Of a stretch of 37,761 nucleotides of DNA, positions 1-8,086 are shown one piece after another. Origin of the DNA: Planctomycetota bacterium. GTDB lineage: Bacteria > Planctomycetota > UBA8742 > UBA2392. The translations under genes were made by a program, and so were the position numbers. Each line of letters opens with the position of its first letter. The stretch's first letter is position 1. The stretch covers positions 1 through 37,761 of the forward strand of contig JAJVIO010000020.1 of NCBI GenBank assembly GCA_022071975.1, written 5' to 3'. The notes under the pieces are model-generated. The model did not search any database and was not told where the DNA came from. It saw nothing but the letters and a program-made list of their open reading frames with translations.

Positions 1-1341
1 CGGGCAGCGCGAGCGGATCGCGGGCGACGGGTTGTCCGTGTCGGCCACGTACTGGCCGATCCACTTGTTCAGCTCGCGCGACAGGTCGTCCTTTTCCTTC
101 CAGGAGCCGATCTGCTCGCGCTGCAGCACCTTGATGTAGTGGGCCAGGCGGTTGACGATGAACAGGTACGGAAGCTGCGTGCCGAGGCGGTAGTTCAGCT
201 CGGCCTCCTTGCCCTCGGCGCTCTGGCCGAAGGTCTTGGGCTTCTGGCAGCTGTTGGCGCTGAAGAAGCAGGCGTTGTCGCTGCCCTTGCGCATTGTCAG
301 GCCGATGAAGCCTTCCTCGGACAGCTCGTATTCGCGGCGTTCACTGATCAGCACTTCGGTGGGGATCTTGGTTTCGATCTCGCCCATGCTGTCGAACTGG
401 TGCAGCGGCAGGTCTTCCACGGCGCCGCCCGACTGCGGGCCGATGATGTTGGGGCACCAGCGGTACTTGGCGAAGCTTTCGGTCAGGCGCGTGGCGAACG
501 CGAACGCCGTGTTGCCCCACAGGTAATCGGCGTGGTTGTCGCGCACGTTTTCTTCGTAGGCGAAGGCCTTGACCGGCTTGGTGTTCTGGCCGTAGGGCAG
601 GCGCAGCAGGAAGCGCGGGCAGGTCAGGCCGACGCTGCGTGCGTCTTCCGACTCGCGGAAGCTCTGCCACTTGGTGTACTGCGGGCCTTCCATGATGGAC
701 TTCAGGTCCTTCAGGTTCGGCAGGCCCTGGTAATCCTCGAGCCCGAAGAACTTGGGGCCCGCCGCCGCGATGAACGGCGCGTGCGACATGGTGGCGACGG
801 CCGCCACCTTGCTGAGCAGCGCGACGTCCTGGGGGCCGGGGCCGAAGTCGTAGTTGCCGATGATGGCGCCGTAGGGCTCGCCGCCGAAGGTGCCGTACTC
901 GGCGGTGTAGACGTGCTTGTAGAGGCCGGATTTGACCAGCTCAGGCGCGTCCTCGAAGTCCTCCATCAGCTGTTCCTTGCTGATGTTGAGCAGCTCGATC
1001 TTGATGTTCTCGCGGAAGTCGGTGCGATCGACCAGCAGCTTGAGCCCGCGCCAGGCGCTTTCCAGCTTCTGGACGTCCTGGTGGTGCAGGATCTGGTCCA
1101 CCTGGTGGCTGAGCTTCTTGTCGATCTCGCCGATCATCTGGTCCACGGCGGCCTTGTCGGCCTTGGCGAACTTGCTGTCCGGGGCGAGAATCTCTTTCAG
1201 GAAGGCCTGCACACCGAGTTTGGCCACTTCGTAGCCTTCGTCGGCGGGCGACATCTTCGACTGCGACATGATTTCATCGAGCAGCGAGCCCTCTGCCGCC
1301 TGGGCTTCCGCCTGCTGTTTCTGTTGTTCTGCGTCTGCCAT
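1..1341 (-). CDS. tssC: T6SS contractile sheath large subunit TssC (VipB/ImpC), 3' end cut by window edge
   Basis: TssC forms the T6SS contractile sheath together with TssB and is cytoplasmic. The frame is open from ATG at 1341 to the left edge, giving 447 residues. The family is usually about 490-500 residues, so roughly the last 45 are missing. Family-like stretches include KLGVQAFLKEIL near the N-terminus, WRGLKLLVDRTDF around residues 95-110, GAIIGNYDF with PHAPF-like SHAPFIAAA in the middle, and FAFATRLTESFAKYRWCPNI. A GGAG Shine-Dalgarno lies 8 bases before the ATG. The gene follows tssB after about 108 bases that contain a strong inverted repeat (1359-1450). Recognition is very secure; only the C-terminus is unseen. 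Confidence 0.96.
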   Translation of the reverse strand, partial: MADAEQQKQQAEAQAAEGSLLDEIMSQSKMSPADEGYEVAKLGVQAFLKEILAPDSKFAKADKAAVDQMIGEIDKKLSHQVDQILHHQDVQKLESAWRGLKLLVDRTDFRENIKIELLNISKEQLMEDFEDAPELVKSGLYKHVYTAEYGTFGGEPYGAIIGNYDFGPGPQDVALLSKVAAVATMSHAPFIAAAGPKFFGLEDYQGLPNLKDLKSIMEGPQYTKWQSFRESEDARSVGLTCPRFLLRLPYGQNTKPVKAFAYEENVRDNHADYLWGNTAFAFATRLTESFAKYRWCPNIIGPQSGGAVEDLPLHQFDSMGEIETKIPTEVLISERREYELSEEGFIGLTMRKGSDNACFFSANSCQKPKTFGQSAEGKEAELNYRLGTQLPYLFIVNRLAHYIKVLQREQIGSWKEKDDLSRELNKWIGQYVADTDNPSPAIRSRCP

Positions 1342-1358
1342 GACGTCACTCCGTTCCT

Positions 1359-1450
1359 TGGATTTTGGATTTTGGATTTTCGATTTTGGATTGGCTTGGA
1401 TTCGCGCCTGACGGCGGCGCAATCCAAAATCCAAAATCAAAATCCAAAAT
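1359..1450. repeat. AT-rich inverted repeat built of AATCCAAAATCC units between tssB and tssC
   Basis: Plus-strand arm 1359-1394 carries repeated GGATTTTGGATTTT units. Arm 1420-1450 carries the complementary AATCCAAAATCC units, with a GC-rich centre of about 25 bases (1395-1419). The arms could fold into a long hairpin on the T6SS transcript between the two sheath genes. The AT-rich composition is sharply unlike the surrounding DNA, and the right arm abuts the tssB stop codon (TAA at 1452-1450). It resembles short dispersed palindromic repeats in many bacterial genomes; copy number elsewhere cannot be seen from here. Confidence 0.85.
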
Positions 1451-1947
1451 TACCCTTCGCCGCCTTCGCCCTTGGTGATTTCGCCGAGGATCTTCTCGCG
1501 CGTTGCCTCGTCGCTGATGATCGACTGGATCTTCTTGCGGAAGGCCGGGAAGTTGCCCATGGGGCCCTTCAGCGCGGCCAGCGCCTCACGCAGCTCGAGC
1601 ATCTTGTTCAGTTCGGGCACCTGGCGGGCGACGGCGTCCGGGTCGAAGTCCTTGAGCGTCTTGAACTTCAGGTTGGCCGACAGCTCTTCGCCCTCCTTGC
1701 CGCTCAGGGTGTTCTTCACGTTGATGTTGATGTTGATGTTCTGGTTCTTCATCACATCGTTGAAGTTGTCCTTGTCGATGTTGACCGGCTTGCGGTTTTC
1801 AAGCGGCGTGTCGTCCTGCCCCAGCGTGAAATCGCCCATCACGAGCAGCTTCAACGGCAGCTCTTTCTCCTCAGAGGCGCCGCCGGTAGCGGGCTTGTAC
1901 ACGATGTTCACGCGCTCACGCGGCGCTACGGATCCGTCTTTGGCCAT
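1450..1947 (-). CDS. tssB: T6SS contractile sheath small subunit TssB (VipA/ImpB)
   Basis: TssB pairs with TssC to build the contractile sheath. The protein is 165 residues, the normal size. Diagnostic features are RVNIVYKPA near the start, ELPLKLLVMGDF (about residues 29-40), the ENRKPVNIDKDNFNDVM segment typical of VipA, and the helical DPDAVARQVPELNKMLELREAL region near residue 105-130. An AAGGAG Shine-Dalgarno sits 7 bases before the ATG at 1947. It is downstream of tssA by 74 bases and upstream of tssC. The very acidic, glycine-rich tail (KGEGGEG) ends at a TAA that borders the intergenic repeat. Confidence 0.97.
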   Translation of the reverse strand: MAKDGSVAPRERVNIVYKPATGGASEEKELPLKLLVMGDFTLGQDDTPLENRKPVNIDKDNFNDVMKNQNINININVKNTLSGKEGEELSANLKFKTLKDFDPDAVARQVPELNKMLELREALAALKGPMGNFPAFRKKIQSIISDEATREKILGEITKGEGGEG

Positions 1948-2021
1948 GCTTCTGCTCCTTCATCAGTACGGCCGTCTGATTCACCAGGGCGGCCGATGTT
2001 TGTTTGCCGGGCTGGCGCTGC

Positions 2022-2867
2022 CTATTCGCTTTCCTGCTTGAGGCCCAGTGTTTCGTACACCTGCCGGCGCACGTCGTTGTTCTTCACGAGCTCGGCCAGC
2101 ACGTTTTCGAGGGGCATGTCGCCCCACTTGATGGCGCGCTGCACGATGTAGGACACCGGCGAGTGCGGCTCGGTGCGGCGCAGGAAATCCGCCACCTCGC
2201 GCAGCCGTTCAAAGGCTACCTTGCGGTTGGTGATCGGGCCCGCCGGCCCGGCAGGCGCGCTGCTGGTCTGTGTTTCCACGGCTCCACCTGTCTGGGCGGT
2301 TGCGCCCGCCGCGGGCGCCGCGCCCGCCCCCTTGGCGGCCAGCGCGCGGCTGAATGCCGCCAGCTTGGGGTTGGGCGCTTCCAGCTTCGGGTTTACGAAT
2401 GCGGCGATGTCATCAACCACCTGCACGGACTGCTGCAGGATCGGGCTTTCTTCGGGGCTGGGCGGCGGCGAGGTCTCCAGGAAGCTGCTGACCCGGTCAA
2501 TCAGCCAGTCCACGGCCGAGTCGCGGGCGCGCAGGCGCCGCACCTCGGGGAACAGGCCTTCCCAGTGGGCCTGGCACATGCCGTTGATGGTCTTGAGGCC
2601 TTCCAGCAGGCCCTGGAAGCCCTGCTGCTGAAGCAGGCCGTAGGACAGGTACGAGCCGACCAGCAGATCCTTCGACTTCTCACTGAGGATCGTGCGGGCG
2701 AGGCTGACCACGTCGTTCCACTTGATCTCGCCGCCGGCCGGGTTGCCGAGCTTGCTGATTTCGGCCTCGAGCTGTTCGAACTCCGGCTCATAGCGCGCGG
2801 AGGCGCCGGCGGGTTTGTCCCCTGGGATTGGTTGCGTACCCAGGGTGGATGTCATGCCATCAGTCAC
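2022..2867 (-). CDS. tssA: T6SS assembly/capping protein TssA (ImpA_N domain, short form)
   Basis: TssA coordinates baseplate, tube and sheath polymerisation. It is 281 residues with an ImpA_N-type N-terminal domain: PVSGDKP-like PIPGDKPAGASARYEPEFEQL (residues 13-33), WNDVVSLARTILSEKSKDLLVGSYL, then GLLQQQGFQGLLEGL and CQAHWEGLFPEV. The C-terminus, EPHSPVSYIVQRAIKWGDMPLENVLAELV, matches the end of short-class TssA proteins. An Ala/Gly/Pro-rich linker lies at about residues 170-205. The start is uncertain. GTG at 2867 has a GAGGG ribosome site about 8 bases upstream; ATG at 2855 (residue 5) is the alternative. A 75-base gap separates it from tagF. Confidence 0.92.
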   Translation of the reverse strand: MTDGMTSTLGTQPIPGDKPAGASARYEPEFEQLEAEISKLGNPAGGEIKWNDVVSLARTILSEKSKDLLVGSYLSYGLLQQQGFQGLLEGLKTINGMCQAHWEGLFPEVRRLRARDSAVDWLIDRVSSFLETSPPPSPEESPILQQSVQVVDDIAAFVNPKLEAPNPKLAAFSRALAAKGAGAAPAAGATAQTGGAVETQTSSAPAGPAGPITNRKVAFERLREVADFLRRTEPHSPVSYIVQRAIKWGDMPLENVLAELVKNNDVRRQVYETLGLKQESE

Positions 2868-2894
2868 GCAGCCGCCCTCTTGCCTGAAACCAAG

Positions 2895-2910
2895 CCGCCT
2901 CCAAAGGCGG
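2895..2910. other. Short hairpin between tagF and tssA
   Basis: CCGCCT (2895-2900), loop CCAA, AGGCGG (2905-2910) lies in the 75-base gap between tagF and tssA. There is no T-tract, so it is not a convincing terminator. It could mark an RNA processing or attenuation point that sets the tssA-tssB-tssC level apart from the membrane genes. Confidence 0.35.
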
Positions 2911-2942
2911 GCCGGTCAACATAGCGGTACAAAAGACCTAAA

Positions 2943-3890
2943 TCAAACACCTTTGGAGCGAGGCAATCTTTGCAACAGGTCTGACAACTTCAATGAAGGC
3001 TCGCTCAAGACCTCTTCAAATTGCGCGCGGGCGCGGTCCAGCAGCGAGGCATCCACGTGTGCCATGGCGCCCAGGTCGCTGACATCGCCCGACTTCCGCT
3101 CCGGCAGCACGAACGGCAGGAAGTACGACGGGCGCAACGCGCCGAAGCACAGGTGCAGCCTGACCGGGCCGCTTCCCGAGGGCTCGTTCCAGAACGTCAG
3201 AGTGGGCAGCCGGCCGTTGTTGCTGAAGCGCCGTGTGAGGTCGATCCAGAAGGCCGCCTCGGCCTCCGGTTCGCTGACCGGCAGCCGCAATGCTTCACTT
3301 TCCGGAACCCGGATGTCGGCGCCCCAGCAGGTCATCTGCACGGCCGCGTAACGCCGCGGGTCGTCGCCGGCGCCGTAGCTGGCCGTCCAGTAGTCGCCCG
3401 AGTTATGGTTCAGCACATACTTGGCGAAGCTCTTGCGTGCCTCGGTCAGGTCCAGGTTGAAGCGGAATGACTCGAAGCTGCGCAGAAAGGTGTTCAGGTC
3501 GATCGCGGTGTCGCTCCAGGCCGCGAGCTCGGCGGCTTTGAGCAGGAAAGGCTCCATCGCCCAGGGCAGATAACCGGCGTCGTTGCCCAGCGCGCCGGGC
3601 TCGATCACGGTGTACACCAGGAAGGGGTAGCGGCGCCCGGCCTTGTCCACGGACGGCTTGAACAGGCCGGCCAGCAGGCGCTGGCTGCGCGGCGAGCAAT
3701 AGATGAAGCGTGAAACCGGCGCGGTGTCGAAGCTGCTGTCCCACTTGCTGTCGAGCTGCTGGTAGCCCTCGTAAATGCCTTCCTGCACCCAGGTGTCGAA
3801 TTCCTGGACTTCCGCAAGCGACGCGTTGTAGCGAATGAAATCGCCATGCAGCGGAAGTTTGCCCAGGCAGCCGGTGGGGAATTCGCTCAC
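2943..3890 (-). CDS. tagF: T6SS-associated protein TagF/ImpM
   Basis: TagF (ImpM/SciT) proteins act as post-translational repressors of T6SS assembly in systems that use Fha and kinase/phosphatase control. The N-terminus CLGKLPLHGDFIRYNAS (residues 9-25) is the family hallmark, followed by FDTWVQEGI. SRFIYCSPRSQRLLAGLFKPSVDKAGRRYPFLVYT (about 60-95) is the conserved core, and PWAMEPFLLKAAELA follows. The length of 315 residues is a little long for the family. The start is GTG at 3890, overlapping the tssM stop as GTGA, so translation is probably coupled. TagF beside two FHA proteins fits threonine-phosphorylation control, an inference from family knowledge. Confidence 0.93.
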   Translation of the reverse strand: MSEFPTGCLGKLPLHGDFIRYNASLAEVQEFDTWVQEGIYEGYQQLDSKWDSSFDTAPVSRFIYCSPRSQRLLAGLFKPSVDKAGRRYPFLVYTVIEPGALGNDAGYLPWAMEPFLLKAAELAAWSDTAIDLNTFLRSFESFRFNLDLTEARKSFAKYVLNHNSGDYWTASYGAGDDPRRYAAVQMTCWGADIRVPESEALRLPVSEPEAEAAFWIDLTRRFSNNGRLPTLTFWNEPSGSGPVRLHLCFGALRPSYFLPFVLPERKSGDVSDLGAMAHVDASLLDRARAQFEEVLSEPSLKLSDLLQRLPRSKGV

Positions 3891-6800
3891 GAGCTCACGT
3901 TCTCCGCCAGGGTGAACTTTGTGAACAGGTCGTCCATGAACGGGTTGATCTTCTTGCGCGGCGTGAACTGCGCCTGCAGATAGAAGAGCTGGCCGTCAGG
4001 CGACTTGAATTCCCAGAGGCAGCGATACTTCGGCACATCTCCCGTGGTGTCCGTCTCGAACGAACGCGACCAGGAAGGCCGCACGATCTTGAGCAGGCCC
4101 CACTCGTCCTCCAGCAGGTTCTTTTCCGGCAGCGGCACCTTGCGCTCGGTGTACTTGGCCGTGACGCGTACGCCCAGCTTGGAGCGCCCGGTGTTGAACT
4201 GGGTCCAGGCGAAGTCGCGGGTCTGGTCCGGGTACTTGTTGTAGGGCAGGGTCTCGATGTTGCCGTCGGCGTCGCTGCCGATTTCCAGCAGGCTGTCCAC
4301 CAGCAGGCCCGCCTGGGTCAGCTTGACCGAGAACTTCACCTTCACCAGCTCGTCGGCGTCCGTGTCGAACATCGCGTCCTTGATGTCCGTCGCCAGCCGG
4401 ATCGTGTTGGCGTAGTCGGCCGTGAGGGCCACCAGTTTCCGCCCCGCCTGGAATGACAACTTGTCCAGCGCCGTCAGGCGTCGATTGACGCTCCAGATAC
4501 GGCCGGACTTGGGATTGAACATGGTGGCGAAGGCGGTCATCGAGACATTTCCCTTGGCCTTGGCATCGAAGGGGAATTTGCCCGCGAACTCGCGCGCCCA
4601 GAACTCGGTTACTTCGTCCTTCCAGGCCTTCTTGATCTCGGCGTCGCCTTCCGACTTGAGGGCGTCGAAGCCGGCCTCCACGATGCGCATCAGGGCGGTA
4701 GCCTCGGGCGCGTTGTTCTGTGTGCTGTCCTTGGGGAACAGCTTCTCGAACTCCTGGTAGGCGCTCTTGAACGCGGCGGACAGGTTCTGCAGAGGCTCCG
4801 GGTTGTCGGCGTGGTTCATCACGCGTGAGCCCTTGCGGGGCAGCGTGGTCCAGAACTTGTCGTAGGCGTCGCTGAACTTGCCGATCTGCTCGATGCCGGT
4901 CTCAAGCGCTTTCATCTCTACTTCGCTGGCGTCGGGCACTTTGTTGTCGACGCTCAGTGTCAGCTGGCGCCGCGCCCAGGTGTTGCGCAGCAGGTCGCGG
5001 TACGGCGACTGCGGCCCGGCCAGCACCTTCAGCGCCTCGTTGGTGTCTTTGACGTCCGAAAACAGGCTGGGCTTGGGGTACACCTGGCGCAGGAAACGGT
5101 TCCAGATGCCGATATGCGCCGACTTGTGGGCCTCGTACAGCTCGGCGCGGATGTCGTCCTTGCTGCGCTTGATGCCCAGTTCGGTGTAGAGGGCCTCGAG
5201 GTCGATGCTGCGCTGGTCGATCAGCGCCTTGATATCGGAATCCCACGCCTCCTGGGTGTACGAGTCCAGCCGGTGCAGGTTGGTCTTCTCGGTGCGCAAT
5301 TCGAGGTAAGCGCTGTTGATCGGAACCAGGTCCTCGAGCTCGAGGTCTTTGCGCTTCTCGCTGGTGTGCTGGATGATCGCGTCGTAGGCAGACGGGATCC
5401 AGAACGCGCCGGACAGCTTCTCGGCCGCGCGGTCGCTGAGCTGTGTGTTGAGCTTGATGTGCAGGCCGAAGCTGTCGCCCTGCTCGGACTCAAAGTGCGA
5501 CTCGAGCTGGCTGGCATAGAACTCGAGCTGTTCGCCGGCCAGGCTCTCGATTTCGTCGGCGTTCAGGCCGGCGACAGGGCCGGTCCAGCGCCCTTCTTTC
5601 TTGAGCACGTTGCTGATCAGCGGGGGCTGCGGCTTGAGCGCGCCGCCCAGCATGCGGTAGACGCGCCACAGGTCCAGCAGCTTCTGGTATTCGTCGGAAG
5701 ACGAGCTGGGGCCCAGCCGCGAGACCAGCGACTCCACTTCGCGTTCCACCCGTTCACCGCAGGGGCCGATGTACACCGGGCGCAGCCGCTGGAAGTACAG
5801 CTTGCCACCGGCCTCGAACATGGTGTCGCCTTTGTACATGCCGAAGCTGAGGCTGATCGGGCGCCCTTCGCGGCGGTACTCGTCCAGCCGGGACAGGTCG
5901 CGGCGCAGCGCGTCCAGCGAGCGCAACTGCTCGACATCCACGGTGGTCACGGCCGGCATGTCGTGTACGGCGAGGCCGCTGGCCTCGACCTCGTTGATGA
6001 TCTCGCGGTTGCCGAAGAACGACTGCAGCAGCACCCAGCTCATGAGCACCAGGGCGACCAGCGACGATATCTGCATGGTCAGCCGCACGGCGCGCCGCTT
6101 GCGCAGCACCTTGCTGCTGCTGCGGGCCAGGGTCTTGTCGTGGAAGATGATCTTGGTGAAGAGGTTGTGGATGAAGTAGCTCTTCTTCTCGATGCGATCT
6201 TCGGAGCCCTCGGGCGTGGCGCCCAGCCCCATGGCCTCGCCCATGCGCGACAGGATCTGGTCGATGGGCGTGCCCTTCTGCGTGCCGCTGGTGAAGTAGA
6301 TGCCGCGCAGCATGGCGCTTTCCTGGAAGGCGTTGGCATGGAACAGCGCGCCCAGGAACTCTTTCATCTTCTCGCCCGCCAGCGCGAACTGGCGCGGGAA
6401 CAGGTAGATGTTCTGCTTCTTGTGGGGCGGACGCTCCGTGGCCAGCAACTCAAGCTGCCGGGCCTGGATGTTGGCCGCCATCTTGCCCACCTGCTCCGTG
6501 AACACGTCGGTGTACTGCTTGTCGGGCAGGGCGTAGGGGAAGGTGAAGCCCCACACCTGGCCGCGCTGCTCTTTGTTGAAGTCTTCGAAGTACTCGACGA
6601 AACCCTGGATCAGGTCGCACTTGGTGAACATCATGTAGACCGGGAACACCGCCTGCAGGCGGGCCGCCAGCTCATCGAGCCGGTTGCGCACGTCCTTGGC
6701 CATGCGGTCGATCTCGGTCTGCGTCGAGCGGAACAGCTCGTCGATCGCGATCGCCACGATCGCGCCGTTGATCGGCTTGTCCTTGCGGCTGTTGCGGATC

Positions 6801-7393
6801 ATCTCCAGGAACGCGAACCATTCCTCCTGGTCCTCGGCCACGGTGGTGTAGCGGCCGGCGGTGTCCAGCAGGATGCCGTCTTCCGTGAACCACCAGTCGC
6901 AGTTGCGAGTGCCGCCGATGCCGCGCACCTTGGCGCCGCCCTGGGCGGCGGGGAAATTCAGGCCCGATTCCTGCAGCGCGGTGGTTTTGCCGCTGCCCGG
7001 CGGGCCGATGATGATGTACCAGGGCAGCGTGAACAGGGCGCTCTTGCCGCCCTTGGTCTTCTTGAGGGCTTCCAGCGACTCGTTGAACTTGGAGCCCAGC
7101 GCCTCGATTTCAGCTTTCTTGTCGGCGTCGGCGCCCTGCAACTGTGAGCCGGACTGCGCCTTCAGCTGCTGCTCGATGCGCACGGCGTTGCGCACCGCCA
7201 TGACCTTCTGGACCAGGAACAGCACAAGGAAAAGCCCGATCAGCGCCGCGATGATGGCGATGCGTTCCTTGAACAGGTCGTTGTCTTCGGTCTTCAGGAA
7301 CTCGCCGCCGATCCAGACCAGCAGGCACAGCAGGATCAGCACGACTATGCTGATCACGCCTTCCTTCATCAGTGCGGACAGGAACTGGCGCAT
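3887..7393 (-). CDS. tssM: T6SS inner-membrane complex protein TssM (IcmF/VasK)
   Basis: TssM spans the inner membrane, contacts TssL in the membrane and TssJ in the periplasm, and forms the core of the trans-envelope complex. The 1168 residues are typical. Two membrane helices lie near residues 13-30 and 46-63, and a third near 440-460 (LVALVLMSWVLLQSFF). The cytoplasmic loop has an intact Walker A, GPPGSGKT (130-137), and a Walker-B-like ILLDTAGRY. The periplasmic C-terminal part carries the conserved family end. Its ATG at 7393 directly touches the tssL TAG, and its stop overlaps the tagF start. The intact P-loop matters because some TssM proteins have lost it. Confidence 0.97.
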   Translation of the reverse strand: MRQFLSALMKEGVISIVVLILLCLLVWIGGEFLKTEDNDLFKERIAIIAALIGLFLVLFLVQKVMAVRNAVRIEQQLKAQSGSQLQGADADKKAEIEALGSKFNESLEALKKTKGGKSALFTLPWYIIIGPPGSGKTTALQESGLNFPAAQGGAKVRGIGGTRNCDWWFTEDGILLDTAGRYTTVAEDQEEWFAFLEMIRNSRKDKPINGAIVAIAIDELFRSTQTEIDRMAKDVRNRLDELAARLQAVFPVYMMFTKCDLIQGFVEYFEDFNKEQRGQVWGFTFPYALPDKQYTDVFTEQVGKMAANIQARQLELLATERPPHKKQNIYLFPRQFALAGEKMKEFLGALFHANAFQESAMLRGIYFTSGTQKGTPIDQILSRMGEAMGLGATPEGSEDRIEKKSYFIHNLFTKIIFHDKTLARSSSKVLRKRRAVRLTMQISSLVALVLMSWVLLQSFFGNREIINEVEASGLAVHDMPAVTTVDVEQLRSLDALRRDLSRLDEYRREGRPISLSFGMYKGDTMFEAGGKLYFQRLRPVYIGPCGERVEREVESLVSRLGPSSSSDEYQKLLDLWRVYRMLGGALKPQPPLISNVLKKEGRWTGPVAGLNADEIESLAGEQLEFYASQLESHFESEQGDSFGLHIKLNTQLSDRAAEKLSGAFWIPSAYDAIIQHTSEKRKDLELEDLVPINSAYLELRTEKTNLHRLDSYTQEAWDSDIKALIDQRSIDLEALYTELGIKRSKDDIRAELYEAHKSAHIGIWNRFLRQVYPKPSLFSDVKDTNEALKVLAGPQSPYRDLLRNTWARRQLTLSVDNKVPDASEVEMKALETGIEQIGKFSDAYDKFWTTLPRKGSRVMNHADNPEPLQNLSAAFKSAYQEFEKLFPKDSTQNNAPEATALMRIVEAGFDALKSEGDAEIKKAWKDEVTEFWAREFAGKFPFDAKAKGNVSMTAFATMFNPKSGRIWSVNRRLTALDKLSFQAGRKLVALTADYANTIRLATDIKDAMFDTDADELVKVKFSVKLTQAGLLVDSLLEIGSDADGNIETLPYNKYPDQTRDFAWTQFNTGRSKLGVRVTAKYTERKVPLPEKNLLEDEWGLLKIVRPSWSRSFETDTTGDVPKYRCLWEFKSPDGQLFYLQAQFTPRKKINPFMDDLFTKFTLAENVSS

Positions 7394-8083
7394 CTAGGAC
7401 TCCACTCCGGTAAGGGCTTCGACCGCTCCGCTGGCCATGAAGTTCGAGGTAATCGCGAGCACCAGCAACAGCAGGATCACGACCACCGCGCAGATCGCCG
7501 GCACCAGCCATGACGGCGTCGAGCGCACCAGGCGGGGCAGGCTGTCCGGCGGCTGCCAGGCGGGCGAGAGCATCACGGGGTCGCCGCTGCGGTTTTCCTT
7601 CAGCTCGTGAGCCAGCTGGTCAAGCAGCGCACGGCGCTCTTCCATGCCCTTCAGGTCGATGTACATGCCCTTGAAGCCGTGGGTCAGGCACAGGAAGAAC
7701 ACCTCGACCAGGTCCCTGCGGTCGGAATCCGAGGCGCCGCGGATCGCCTTCAGCTTGGTGTAGAACTCTTCACCGGCCGCGAAGTCGTTGAACAGCTCAA
7801 GCTGCAGGGGGCTGCCGGCCCACTCGTCCTTCATGGGGAACTTGCTGCTGAGCACGGTCTCGTCGATGAAGGCCGTGAGCGCGTACTTGGCCGACTGGGC
7901 GGTCTCCGGCTTGAAGCCGCCGGTGCGGGCCTTCTGTTCGAAGTCCGCGAACAGGTTGGCGACCTTGTGCTTGACGTCGCTGGCGGCGCCAGGGTCCTTG
8001 CTGGCGCGCAACTGGAACGCGAAGGCAAAGACTTCGGCGCACAGGTCTGCCAGCCGCGGGCGTTGTTCGCCTTCCTGGGCCAT
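7394..8083 (-). CDS. tssL: T6SS inner-membrane protein TssL (DotU/IcmH), no peptidoglycan-binding domain
   Basis: TssL joins TssM and TssJ in the membrane complex. The 229-residue protein has the cytoplasmic DotU fold: KVANLFADFEQKA, YALTAFIDETVL (about residues 68-79), PLQLELFNDFAAGEEFY and FFLCLTHGFKGMY. A single C-terminal membrane helix follows at about 199-220 (WLVPAICAVVVILLLLVLAI). The protein ends soon after it, so there is no OmpA/peptidoglycan-binding extension. Peptidoglycan anchoring must then come from another protein, if at all. ATG at 8083 is 3 bases beyond the tssK stop, with AAGGAA inside the end of tssK. Confidence 0.95.
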   Translation of the reverse strand: MAQEGEQRPRLADLCAEVFAFAFQLRASKDPGAASDVKHKVANLFADFEQKARTGGFKPETAQSAKYALTAFIDETVLSSKFPMKDEWAGSPLQLELFNDFAAGEEFYTKLKAIRGASDSDRRDLVEVFFLCLTHGFKGMYIDLKGMEERRALLDQLAHELKENRSGDPVMLSPAWQPPDSLPRLVRSTPSWLVPAICAVVVILLLLVLAITSNFMASGAVEALTGVES

Positions 8084-8086
8084 GGG

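Noticed and set aside
139..2151. 670-residue open frame on the plus strand
   Set aside because: Shadow of tssC and tssB in a GC-rich genome: low-complexity Val/Leu/Asp/Ala/Arg composition, no domain.
2895..2910. Rho-independent terminator between tagF and tssA
   Set aside because: Six-pair stem without a T-tract on either strand.
5114..7147. 677-residue plus-strand open frame
   Set aside because: Antisense shadow of tssM, biased Ala/Val/Leu/Arg/His/Gln composition.
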